Positions 1 through 10,901 of a stretch of 64,000 nucleotides of DNA are shown one piece after another. The DNA is from Hypericum androsaemum. Its lineage: Eukaryota; Streptophyta; Magnoliopsida; Malpighiales; Hypericaceae. Position 1 is the first letter of the stretch; each line of letters begins with the position of its first letter. The notes beneath the pieces were generated by a model. It worked only from the letters and a program-made list of their open reading frames with translations, ran no database searches and was not told the DNA's origin. The DNA lies in the NCBI GenBank assembly GCA_963995505.1, contig OZ023194.1, forward strand, positions 13,946,428-14,010,427, read 5' to 3'. The position numbers were made by a program, and so were the translations under genes.

Positions 1-422
1 ATAAAATATTGTAAACAAACCTGTCACTACCACAAAGCTTGTCCAGCAACTTTTGGTAAATATCCTTATTACTGCGGCTCTTTTTGAGTCCCAAAGTAAC
101 TAATGAAACTACAAAACTGAATGTTATATTCTAGTTTAATCATATCGGTCTAGGTTCTTGCAGATTAATCAGAGCCAAAAGGTGTTGCACTACAAAATAA
201 TAAAATATTTTTTCTTTGGAGGAAATGTCACTCGGACAAGATGGAATTCTAGTAGCTAATTTTTTTTTTAACAATTGAACATTGAAATCCAACTCTACAT
301 CCGAATTATTTTGCCTTGACAACAAAATAACTTGTAAAAAGAAGTAGATCCCAAAAAGGACAGAAACACGGAGAATTAGGACACTCCAGGGAAGCATATG
401 TGTATCTAGCTAGCTAGAGTTA
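1..422. other. 3' flank of the LONGIFOLIA-like gene
   Basis: This AT-rich stretch lies downstream of the stop codon at 423-425. A minus-strand open frame starts at an ATG at 397 but resembles nothing I know and is probably 3' UTR or flank. A short segment near 20-105 reads on the minus strand like a possible exon between an AG and a GT. It is too short to identify, and could be the edge of a gene outside the window. Confidence 0.3.
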
Positions 423-3400
423 CTACTTGGCTGCAAACAGCTGCCTGCGTTTTCCCATTTTGGCTCGCAAGCCGGCAGCCTCTCCAATCACCACTTCGTC
501 GACTAGCTCCTTGAAGATGGAACGCTCGACCTCGAGCACTAACCGAGGTAGCTCAGCGTGGCAGTCGGTCCAGCTATCGGACCGAGACACGACATCCTCC
601 CACAATATGGTTTTTAAGCCATCATGTTCTTCCAAGCTGCATTCTGGTTTCCTAACCTGCAGCTGTTCAATCTCCAGGCACAACTCTTTCAGCAGCTTTT
701 GCGCGCTCAGTGTCTTCTTCGCCAGCTTGCCGGACTTCAACCACGGCGCTGTCGAGGGCCCCACTATATCTAACTTCTTGATCAGAATCTCATTGACAGC
801 ATCAAATATGAGCTTTCTGTGCATTTTATCGAGGTTCGGTTTGGAGTGCAAGGGCTTGCCGGGAAGGCTTTCTTCTCTCACAAGCAAACTGTTGCCCTTG
901 GTTTGCTCCAAGACAGAGAACAACTCGGGGTTAATGGGATACCCTGATGCATGCACCTGAATCGTAGCCAGCCCGGAGCTGAGGTCACGAAGTAGCAGGC
1001 CTGAAGCTAACAGTATCTCGGAGATGTATCGGTGGTTCGGATTTTGCTTCTCACAAAGTGATGCTATGTAGTCTGTGCTTGCTTCATCGTGACTGGAGTT
1101 CAGCCTTTCCAGCTTCTTAACCAATTTTTTGACGTTCTGCAACTTCTTGCGGTTGATTTGTGAGGCAAGACTAGATCCAATGTTGTTCGATGCGAAACTA
1201 TCAATAGGATTCCACTTGGCTTCATTATGATCATTGAGACCACCTGCACATTCAGCTGCAATAAGAAGGGCATCCAAGTTGATTAGCCATATAAGAAAAG
1301 AACGTTTTCGAGTCATCTAGGTGACTGTCGGTCAGCAACAATGAAAATTTAACAATCCCGAGGGAAACCATTACTTCAATCCGGAGCAGCAGCAGAGAAG
1401 CAAGTTGAAAGAGATTGGGACAGAAGCAAGCTATTAATAACCACCAAATTATTTGACAAAAAAAAAATGTGGAGCTTCTCAGGGGAAATGAATCGATAGA
1501 CTTGTCTATCGTAGAAACAATGTACTTCTCGAGTTGAAAGAGAATGTTAGATATCAAATGGAATGACCAAGAATTCAGCTAGGAGCTGCAAATTGCAACA
1601 AGTACGCGATCCTCCAGATTTAGATAAGATCTTACAAGAAGAATTTACCTATGTGCAAGTTTGAAGTCTGCTTTACAGGAGACAGCTCGTCCTCCCGGTA
1701 AGCTGAGAAATCAAGAACCGAGACTGGACTGGGATGCTCTGGAGCAGCAGCAGCTAGATCTGCCCATATTTGATCATCTTCTAGCCTCGAAGTTGGTATC
1801 TGAAACAATGCAAGTTCAGGATGTCAGTAAAAAAATCATTACACTTGATGAAATAAAGAAGATCGGGAAGACTTACTTTTTCCGGTAAGCCGGAGACCAG
1901 GTTTTTGGCAACCCTAGTGGATTGAATCTGGCTGCAACCAACTTCTCTTGGTTGCTCGGGGCTGCTAACTTCTGTTTCCAACTTACGCTCAAGAATGGCA
2001 GAGCCATCAGACTGCAAGGACATGTCATCTCCTTGAAGACTTGAGGTTCTCGAATCGTTGCTATTCTGACTCAGTTGATCATCACTTGCTTGTAGTTTCG
2101 GAGATCTAAGCCTTTGTCTACCACCGGGAGAACTTGACTCCGCTAGCTGCCTGCTGGACTGCCTTCTGGGTTTATTGAGGTCTGATGGAGGGGCCGGTGG
2201 ACGGGATCGCTTCTCTAACTCTAGCTTCTTCTGTTGCAGCCTTGGGCTCACGGATCCGGAGCCCTTCATTGCTCCCGTAGTGCTCTCTTTGGTTGGTTGT
2301 TGAGTTCTCGGTAGAGACTGGATGGACCTTGCATTCCTGACACTTGTTTTCTTATCCCCGGAAGCCAAATCTCCAGAACTGTTTCTAAGGTTTTGATCTT
2401 TTACTGTTCGGTTAGCCCTTGATCCCTTTCTCATATTTGCACTTCCACCGTTCTGAATTTTACGCAGACCAGGGAGGCCATCTAGTTGGACCATTGAGGC
2501 TGCAGGAAGACCAGATCTCTGAACCAGTTTGGCTGGTTTCATGATGACAATCGGGGACTCGTAAGTTCTAGAAGGGTCGCCAGATGCCATGTTTGAGGAA
2601 GCGTTAACTTGATTCTTCTGTTGGGTTCGTTGACTTGGCAGTCTTGGCCTTTGACCAGGACTACTGCATTTTGGTTCATAATCTATTTGTCCTTGAAAGC
2701 TTGAATCTTGTTCTTCCTTTTTGGCGTCTAGGAGTCCCTTTGCCTGCATTGCCTCCAGAATCTGTTTAAGAGCTCTAAGATCCTTTCCTGATTGTTTGAA
2801 CTCAAGATCTTTTAGTCTCTTCTCTATCTCACTGTAAACAGAAGGGGACGCAGTCGGAGTCCTTGCTGGGAGTTTTACAATCCTTGAAGCTTGTTTCTGA
2901 GAGCCTCTGCCGCTATCTACCTGCTTCCATGGTGCTGGTTCAATGGGAGATTTTGGAATCGGTTTCATGACCAAGTCATGATTTCTCCACCTTGGTGATA
3001 TTGGCTCTTTCATGGAGCTTCTAGGAGAAATTGGAACCCTGATTGGCCTGCTTAATTCATTGACTTTCAGTGATCTAGTAAAGGACTCTCCCGATTCGAT
3101 GGGATGGCCTTTCATCATGCTTGATTGACTGTAACTAGTTGATGTCGAATCTGGCAATGCTTCCAATCCCATCAACTTTGCTACCACACTAGGAGGTCGC
3201 TTTTGAGTTCCAGCTGATTGCTGAGAATCACAAGCATTCTCATAAGAAGGGGTGGCGTTTGGGGAGTCTTTGGTAAGGTACTTTGATCTAAGATCAGAAT
3301 TGCAGCCTCTCGTTGAAATCTCCCGACTATCCAATGACAGTCTTGGAAGCTCTTTTAGCTTCGGTATGGACTTGGTAGTATCACGTGATTCAAAAGACAA

Positions 3401-5145
3401 ACGATTTCTCTCTCTACCATCATAGGAGAATCGAGGAGCATCCTTTGAAATGGTACTCCAATAACCATCTCTTGCTTCATAAGATGACGATCTTTGATGT
3501 ACTTCACTATCATTATAGTACCAAGGTGCTTCTCGGAGTTTAGCAAGTACCCTAAGAGATTCCTTAATATCAGCAGGTAGAATTTGCTTCCCTTTACTTC
3601 CAGTTCCATGAGATTCATCAACATACATCGGAAGCTGTAACGGCCTTGGGGAGTCTTTATGCTTCATCACCTGACCCTGTGATTCGTCTTTGTTTATAGT
3701 CCTGACTGATAATCCTCTTATTTCTCTGTACATCGAGTCCTTTACAACATCTCGAAGATCAAGAGATTGACGTCCTAACTGCAAAGATGGACTTGACTGA
3801 TTTAATACCGAGTCTCTTGAGGGAGTTTTGTGAAAAATAATTCTATTCGACAAAGAAGCCTCTGGTTGAACTGTTCGCCCACAGTCCAGTGAGGACAAGG
3901 AAGATGAGAAAGATGCCCTTGATGATTCTGTAGAGAGTCTTTGCTTCTCATTCAATGTCTTGCTTTCATTTCCTGAAAGTGGATATCCGTATTAGCCGAA
4001 ATTCTTAGTTCTAAAAAAAAAGATATAACAAATTCTTCCCAAATATAAGTTGCCGCTAAGTTGGCCTCACTTTTCTAGCCAAAAGACTCAACTTAAAAGA
4101 GGCAGGATAATCATTTTAAGAACTATTGAACGGCATTCACTATCATGAACAGCTCAGCCCTATTCAACGTAGAGGAGAAACTAACTGGAATAAACGCCAT
4201 GTTAAGTGAGGCGGAGGCAATTGCTCTGAATTTAGATTAAGAAATGAAGAGCCAAAAGAAACTCAAGAAAATTAATGCACAATGTACTTGAAAAAACTTA
4301 CAGCCGCCATCTACTGATGATATATATCCCTTTCGGAGCTTCCATTGACGAAGCGGGTTCGCCTACACGAATCATGACCAGTTGTTGTCGTTAAGATTCT
4401 CACACTGATAATTATTCCGAAAATGTTGAAAACGGTAATTCCGTAGCATAGCAAAACTCAACAACAAAAGATGCTGCTGCATGAGTTTATCCGGAAAAGA
4501 TTGACAAACAGAAGACAGCGGTTATGATTTGATTGTCTGAAAACATATACGACGATGACAATGTCAAAAGAATAGGGAACGGCCTGGGGATGCTAATTCG
4601 ACATGTTAAATAATCAATCTATCCACAAGTTCTCCAAGAATAATCATTCAAGGTACAGAGCAATGAACACCATCGATGTAACACTCTAGAAACATTCACG
4701 TATCCCATACGCATATTTGTTCAATTCCTCACGGGATGAGGTTAAATCCAAGTGAATGAATTGCTGCTTATAAGTACTAGCACCTTGATTGTACAAATCT
4801 ATTTACTTTTTCCAGGATACATTGATAGCGGCACCCTTAGCCAGATCTAAACAAGACGCATTGCTCGTAATGGGAAGAGAATACGAGCCAGATAAAGAAA
4901 GAACAAGTCAAGATCAGACACTAACCGGTAAATCAAGGAGAACTCACTAACTAAAACAATGCTTCGAGACAATGGATAGCAGTCTAGTCATAAGAACTAG
5001 CTGGAGGAAGCCTCTTATGGGTGAAGCGCCTATTCGGGAGGACAGGTTGACGATCAAAGATGTGGAAAATCCCTGTCATACATCCTATCTGCTTCAGCAA
5101 ATCCGGATTGTCATCTGCTAAAGACTATAACAGTTTTGCTGCCAT
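423..5145 (-). CDS. LNG: LONGIFOLIA-like (TRM family) protein, 5' end disrupted
   Basis: LONGIFOLIA/TRM proteins associate with microtubules through TON1 and promote polar cell elongation. Exons read on the minus strand are 5145-~4990 (conserved N-terminus), 4362-4302, 3972-1877, 1799-1649 and 1255-423. The last three join in frame, and the introns between them are GT-AG. Visible parts are a DUF3741-type motif (VVAKLMGLEALP, coded near 3165-3200), basic Ser/Arg-rich linkers, and a C-terminal DUF4378 domain (ISEILLASGLLLRDL onward) ending in KRRQLFAAK. The N-terminal exon encodes the hallmark DDNPDLLKQIGCMTGIF. However, its seventh codon is TAG (5127-5125), the expected exon-1 donor is lost, and exon 2 contains a TAG (4313-4311) and the wrong phase. 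The large exon 3 has no in-frame ATG before 3733, from which 946 residues are open. It may be a 5'-decayed gene, or be expressed from an internal start. Confidence 0.85.
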
Positions 5146-6828
5146 TTTTTCTTCTTCTTCTCCCTCTTCTCTTAACACTTGTCCCCTTCAAATCTTATAT
5201 CACGAGTTTATATACACCAGAAACCAACATTCAATACTCACTCTCCACCATAATGGATGGGAGTCCAATAAGCCATAGAACATGCCTCCCTCTTAATATC
5301 CCTGCTTAAATCAAGGTCCAAGACTGGGCCTTCATTAGCTCCACCCCTTTAGAAGAGAAATTAAAGCGCTTTCCATGAAAATAAAAATAAAAAACTTTAC
5401 AAGTCCCAACCAACTACTGCATTCACTTGGAAAGAACAACCTCACCAACAAGTTTCTTGTGCATTCATCAAATAGGCACTTTCCAGCTAATCAAATCCCT
5501 GTTTTATCTTCCATTAACTTAAAAAAAAAAAAGAACCTCCAACCCAAAAAACCTCTCCACTAAACAAAAACAACCCTTTTGGGTTCCTCCTTAGATTCTC
5601 TCAAAGACTGAAACTTTCCCATCTGAAACAACAAAATAGGCAAAAAGGAAGCATACCCAGAAAAGAAGCCAAAGCACCAGACTTTACTATTTACTATTCC
5701 TTTACAAACAGAAGAGGCAAAGGGGGACCCTAAAACCCCAAGTTACCTACCTCTCCACACCACACTGGTCCAGTAAACAATTTGTATACACAAAATTAGA
5801 ATGCCTCACAGTGGCATTCCCAGATAAAGTAAACTGAAACCCAAAAGGAAAGAGACAAAGTGTGTGTGTGTGTGTGTGTGGAGGAAAAAGATGGAATCTT
5901 TCCTGACCCAATTAGGGAATATGGGCTCCAAAGAGAAATTGCAAACAACTGGAGCAATACCAATGGAGGTTTCTCTGTATGGGGGTGGTTCTCTGTATTT
6001 TGTTCTGCGCACATTTAATGTTATTATTACGTGGGAAATTAATGTGATGAAAGTTATAAACGGAGCTGCCAATGGAGGTTTTTCTCTCCTTTTTTTTTCT
6101 TTCTTATAGTGAGGAGACTTTTTATTTATTTAAATCTATGCATTTACTAAATTGATTAATTCTAGTTGAACTAGTCAAACCATAATTAGCAAAAAAAAAT
6201 TCAGCATTGTGACTATGATGTCTCAAATTTCAGTTTTTTAGAATATATTAGTGTTAAATATTTGTTGAATAAATTTTATCATCATTTAAATATCATACGT
6301 GATTCTAACATGAATTAGTTGGTTTAATGTATATAAAAAAATAGTTGTTATTAAAAAAGACAATAGAGGATAGAGAGATTAGAGAAGGTTTGTGTGTGTC
6401 TTTCTCTCTAGGCTTCTTATCACAAGTGAGATGAGGATGTGGTGGGTTGGTCTAAAGATGTTTGCTTTTGGCATGTGATTTTTTGTCTGATGAGAGAGAG
6501 AAATTGCATTGCTTCTTATATTTATTTTACATATTTTTGTGTGAGTTCACTGAATGGGAATTGTTTGAGGGAAACCAAACCGGTTGACTTTGACCATATA
6601 TATCTTGCAAAAAAATATGTACATTAAATTGAAAGAAAAATAACAATAAGTGATTATTCTAGATTTGAGACTAATAAAATTATTCTAAGAAATAATTAAA
6701 ATTCCAAGATACATAAAACCAAGTTGGACTGTTACCTCCACCAAGTTCCGGGTTTCCTTTCTTGGTGTTATATCGAGTAAAGGTTGTATGTTTAATCTGT
6801 GACCGTTAACCTTTTTCAAAGGGAACAT
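5146..6828. other. Upstream region of the LONGIFOLIA-like gene, no gene seen
   Basis: AT-rich promoter and intergenic DNA. It includes a (GT)n microsatellite at about 5860-5881 and several poly-A/T runs. Open frames here are short and overlap low-complexity sequence. I see no conserved coding segment between the LNG N-terminal exon and the LINE target duplication at 6829. Confidence 0.4.
5860..5881. repeat. (GT)n microsatellite
   Basis: About ten uninterrupted GT units upstream of the LONGIFOLIA-like gene. Confidence 0.9.
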
Positions 6829-6843
6829 ATATATCTTTTTTAA
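6829..6843 (+). repeat. LINE target-site duplication, left copy
   Basis: ATATATCTTTTTTAA, identical to 8610-8624 on the other side of the LINE. Confidence 0.9.
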
Positions 6844-8609
6844 GGTGCAGTCATGGGGTTGCAAGGTGTAGTCGCTTCCTTTTTCCTATCTCGGGCTTCC
6901 AATTGGTGCACAGATGAAAAGAAGGGGCGGTTGAGAGCCTGTGCTTCAGATGTTTGACAAGCCTTGCCGATTGGAAGGGGAGCATGCTATCTCTGGGAGG
7001 TAGACTAACCCTGTTAAAGTCAGTCCTTGAGAGCCTTCTGACTTATTTCTTCTTGCTTTTCAAGGTCCCAGTTAATGTCCGCAAGTCACTTGTCGCCAAA
7101 ATGAGAAGGTTTTATTGGTCAAGAGGCATTGAACAACGAAAACTCTGTTGTTTCTCTTGGGACATTATCACTCTGCCAATCGATAATGGAGGGCTTGGCA
7201 TCTCCAGACTTGATGTCAAGAATGAGGCGCTCTTGGCAAAGTGGATCTTTCGGTACTATTCCAATCCTGAGATGTTGTGGGCAAAAGTTATGAAGTGTAT
7301 ACATGTCTCCAGGACCAACCTAAATCAGCCCTTTCCAATTTCAAAAATTCTGTATAATAATTACAAAACTGGCGTATGGGAGTCCATTATCAAGCTTTCA
7401 GTGGATGACAGTTTGGTCTCAAGGAAATTCAGGGAAGGTTGCTCCATGTTGCTTAGAGATGGAAATGAAACTAGGTTCTGGGAGGACATTTGGGCATGTG
7501 ACCAGCCCCTGAAGGTCCGATTCTCCCTCCTCTTCTCGGTGTCTATGCAGAAAGAGACTGTAGTTGCTAACTGCGGGTCTCACCACCTTGGATCCTGGTC
7601 TTGGAATCTGTCCTGGAGGTGTCAGTTTAGGGATTGGGAGCAGCCCATCTTGGACACACTTTATCAGTTGATCTGAAATCTTTATCCCCTAGCTTCGGGC
7701 TGTGACTCTTTGAAGTGGGCCTACAATAGTTCGGGCATCTTCTCGCTCGGTCCAATCGCTCTACTCACAGGCTTTTGCTGGTTACAGCTACATCTCTCCT
7801 GATGTCATGTGTAAGGAGTGAATCAACCTAATCCCCACAAAGATCTCTTGCTTCCTTTGGCAGGCATTGTAAGACAGGATTGCATCCAGGTCAAACCTAC
7901 TCCGATTGGGATTACTCGCTTTGCAAGATACCAGTTATGTTCTTTGTGCGGATGAGACTAGAATATCGCCCCATTTGGAGACAGTCAACCACTTATTCAT
8001 GAGCTGCTCGTTTGCCTCAACAGTCTAGAATTATTTTATCAGCTTGGCTGGTCTTTCTTGGGCTCCCTGCGAGGGCTTGTCTGGGTTTCTTGCTTTGTGG
8101 ACGGGCCTGGTCGGGAGAGGAAATCCAACTCGAAAGTTGTGGTACACTATTTTCGCTTCTATTATTTGGCACTTTTGGCTTCTCAGAAACCAAGTGATTT
8201 TCAATGGTGGAATCCCGGACTTGGGGGCGCTGATTGCTGATGTGCTAAGGAACGCCATGGAATGGCAAAACTGGGTTGGCTCCAGGGATTATCTTTGCAG
8301 GCAAGATCTACTCTTGGTATTACAAAACTTAATGGCTTATTTCTTTAGGGGACTTTTATGGGTTCATTGGATCTTTTGGTCAGTGGGAGATTTATTAGCT
8401 TGGCAATTTCTTGTTGGGATTATTGCCTTGGAATTCATTCTCATTAGCTCTAGTTTTTACTTTGGTTATTCTCTTTTCCTTCATTTGATGTGTCGGATTG
8501 GATAGAGATCTGTGGTGACCTCTCCGCTTTTTTGTGCGGGAGTTCTTCACCCATTTTGATAGTTGTATATAATACCAAGATGAATATATCTCTATTTTTT
8601 CAAAATAAA
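6844..8609 (+). mobile_element. 5'-truncated L1-type LINE, ORF2 C-terminal remnant
   Basis: The longest frame (6954-7676) encodes the region after the reverse-transcriptase core of plant L1-like ORF2, including the typical motif LSLGGRLTLLKSVL and, further on, WEDIW. Between about 7840 and 8290 other frames encode the zf-RVT region (a CxxC, then NHLFMSCSFA) and a tryptophan-rich tail. Frame changes and stops show it is dead. The 3' end is a short A-rich tail (caaaataaa). A perfect 15-bp direct repeat, ATATATCTTTTTTAA, flanks it at 6829-6843 and 8610-8624. Both the truncation and the target duplication are expected of target-primed reverse transcription. Confidence 0.9.
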
Positions 8610-8624
8610 ATATATCTTTTTTAA
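8610..8624 (+). repeat. LINE target-site duplication, right copy
   Basis: ATATATCTTTTTTAA, identical to 6829-6843. It directly follows the A-rich LINE tail. Confidence 0.9.
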
Positions 8625-9991
8625 TCCGTTGAAGATGAAAAGGATTTTGTGATTTTGAAAAGTGTAAAAAATTAATTACATAATAATATAACAAAGTAAC
8701 TGACACTCTTAATTTCTTATCATGTATTACAGAACACATGTTTTTATTTAAATCGCAACTTATTACGGAGAGTGGAGAGAAAATATTTTTGAAAATAATA
8801 GGAATAAACCAAAAACGTGGAGGCCACTAACAATATTAGTGTAAGACCTTTCCCAAATTTTATTAATTTTGGAAGTCTAGTTCAATCATCTCTCCAGATT
8901 GAACATTTAACTAATCGATCCATATTAGCTAAGATTTTCCAATATCTGATATTCAGATTCAGTTAACGTAGGAGCCTATAACGAAAATTCAAGTTTTTTA
9001 TCATTTAAAAAATTTAGTACACCAATTTTTTGGATAAATTTTTTATTTCATTAATTAATATGGATAATTACATATCTACAATATTGCATGTTAATTTTTT
9101 CATACGTATTCGTATTGCAGCCGTAAATGTCGTTTACATCTCGACTACTGTGTTTTATGTATCAGAACAACCTAGTTATTTCGTCTTATTTTTTTTGTGG
9201 AAGCTCATCCGCGTGAAAACTGCTCAATAGAAACTTAATGTGCTTCAAATAATTAACCATTGAATTGCATTAAGTTTGCATGTTAGCCATTGGGGTTTTT
9301 GTATAATTGTCAAGTGATGAGATTTTGAAATTAAATAAAAGACTAGAATTCTTCAATAGGGGAAGCCATGAAGATAATAATTAAGAGAAATATTTCTTTT
9401 TTATAGTATAATATAATCGGTTTATTTAATATTTACGTGTAACAAAAATCTACAATCCTGCAACTGTACAACATAGTTGACCGCAGATCGAGAAAATTTC
9501 AGAGGAATCCTTAAAAAGAACAGAGAATATTTCAGAGGAAGTATGGAAATTATTTTTGCATAGAAACGTAATTTTTTATTTGTGGTATATTCTATCCACA
9601 TTAACATATTTCTAGCTAGTAATGGGCATCATACCGCTAGTGACAGTGTCAGAACAAGAAATTTAATTGGTGTGTAAGCCTAGCTAAACTACCAAATTAA
9701 TACTCATGAAACTTGGTATAGATAGCAAGAGACTTAAATATTAGATTAAAAAATACCTAAATGAAGAAATTTTAAGTTGTATAAGAAAATATCGAGTTAT
9801 AATTTTGTAAATAAAATCAGTCGTTGATAAGATGGAGGAGTCATCCTTATTTATAAGTTTTAATTATGTTCAACAATTGGACCGTAGATTATTCGTTATC
9901 TATAAATATGAGATCAAATACCATGAAATTACGTACAGAGCTAAAAGTATTGCAATAAAGGTATATTTCTTGCTGTCGTATTTATAAGGTA
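8625..9991. other. AT-rich intergenic DNA, nothing recognised
   Basis: No coding segment, RNA gene or paired terminal repeat was recognised between the LINE and the MITE pair. Confidence 0.4.
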
Positions 9992-10001
9992 GTCTTACTA
10001 G

Positions 10002-10453
10002 GGGTCTGGATTGGGCACGGAATGCTCAGATTCCGAACCGTTCGGAATGAAGACACGCGGGGACTTTTTTGCAAATGCGCTAAAATTTCGGGACCAAAAT
10101 GAAAAAAGCCACGCACAAACGCAGGCCAGATACAAATGCCATTATCACGTGACTGCGCATGCCAGTATCACATAACTGTGCATGCCACTATCACATAACT
10201 ACGCATGCCAGTGTGACCTTTTTGCAAAAATGCTAAAATATGGGGGACCAAAATGAAAAAAACCACGCGCGCCATTATCATCAACGGGACTTGCCACTGT
10301 CACAAAATACACATGCCATTATCACATAACTGCGCTTGCCATTATCACATAACTGCACTTGTCATTATCACATAACTACGCTTGCCACTGCGGTCCCCTT
10401 TCACTCCAAACCGTACGGAATCGATTCCTTCACTCCGTGCTCAATCCAGACCC
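10002..10453. mobile_element. Mutator-type MITE, copy A of a head-to-head pair
   Basis: The left end GGGTCTGGATTGGGCACGGA and the inverted right end (CCGTGCTCAATCCAGACCC) form imperfect terminal inverted repeats of roughly 50 bp. No transposase is present. The interior is a run of degenerate ~23-bp units of the type gccattatcacataactgcg. It is flanked by GTCTTACTAG at 9992-10001 and 10454-10463. A 9-10 bp duplication fits the Mutator superfamily. Confidence 0.8.
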
Positions 10454-10463
10454 GTCTTACTAG

Positions 10464-10891
10464 GGAGTGGATTGAGCACGGAGTGAAAGAATCGATTCCG
10501 GACGGTTTAGAGTGAAGGGGGACCGCAGTGGCAAGCGTAGTTATGTGATAATGGCAAGCGTAGTTATGTGATAATGGCAAGCGCAGTTATGTAATAATGG
10601 CATGTGTATTTGTGACAGTGGCAAGTCCCCGTTGATCATAATGGCGCGCGTAGTTTTTTTCATTTTGGTCCCCCATATTTTAGCATTTTTACAAAAAAGT
10701 CACACTGGCATGCGCAGTTATGTGATACTGGCATGCACAGTTATGTGATAATGGCATTTGTATCTGGCCTGCGTTTCTGCGTGACTTTTTTCATTTTGGT
10801 CCCTGTATTTTAGCGCATTTGCAAAAAAGTCTCAGCCTGTCTTCATTCCGAACGGTTCGGAATCTGAGCTTTCCGTGCCCAATCCATACCC
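10464..10891. mobile_element. Mutator-type MITE, inverted copy B
   Basis: Copy B is the reverse complement of copy A over nearly its whole length, with matching terminal repeats and interior units. It is flanked by the same GTCTTACTAG at 10454-10463 and 10892-10901. Together A and B make a near-perfect ~900-bp palindrome with the 10-bp site at its centre. Confidence 0.8.
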
Positions 10892-10901
10892 GTCTTACTA
10901 G

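Noticed and set aside
1781..3955. Treating the codon at 3955 as the LONGIFOLIA start (LNEKQR…)
   Set aside because: That codon is TTG. It lies inside an exon whose conserved sequence continues upstream, and the first in-frame ATG is at 3733.
5864..6109. Short protein overlapping the GT microsatellite
   Set aside because: Its N-terminus is translated repeat (CVCV) and nothing else in it is recognisable.
10002..10891. A CRISPR-like array, because of regularly spaced units
   Set aside because: Units are degenerate, spacers are not unique, and the block is an inverted pair of plant MITEs with target duplications.
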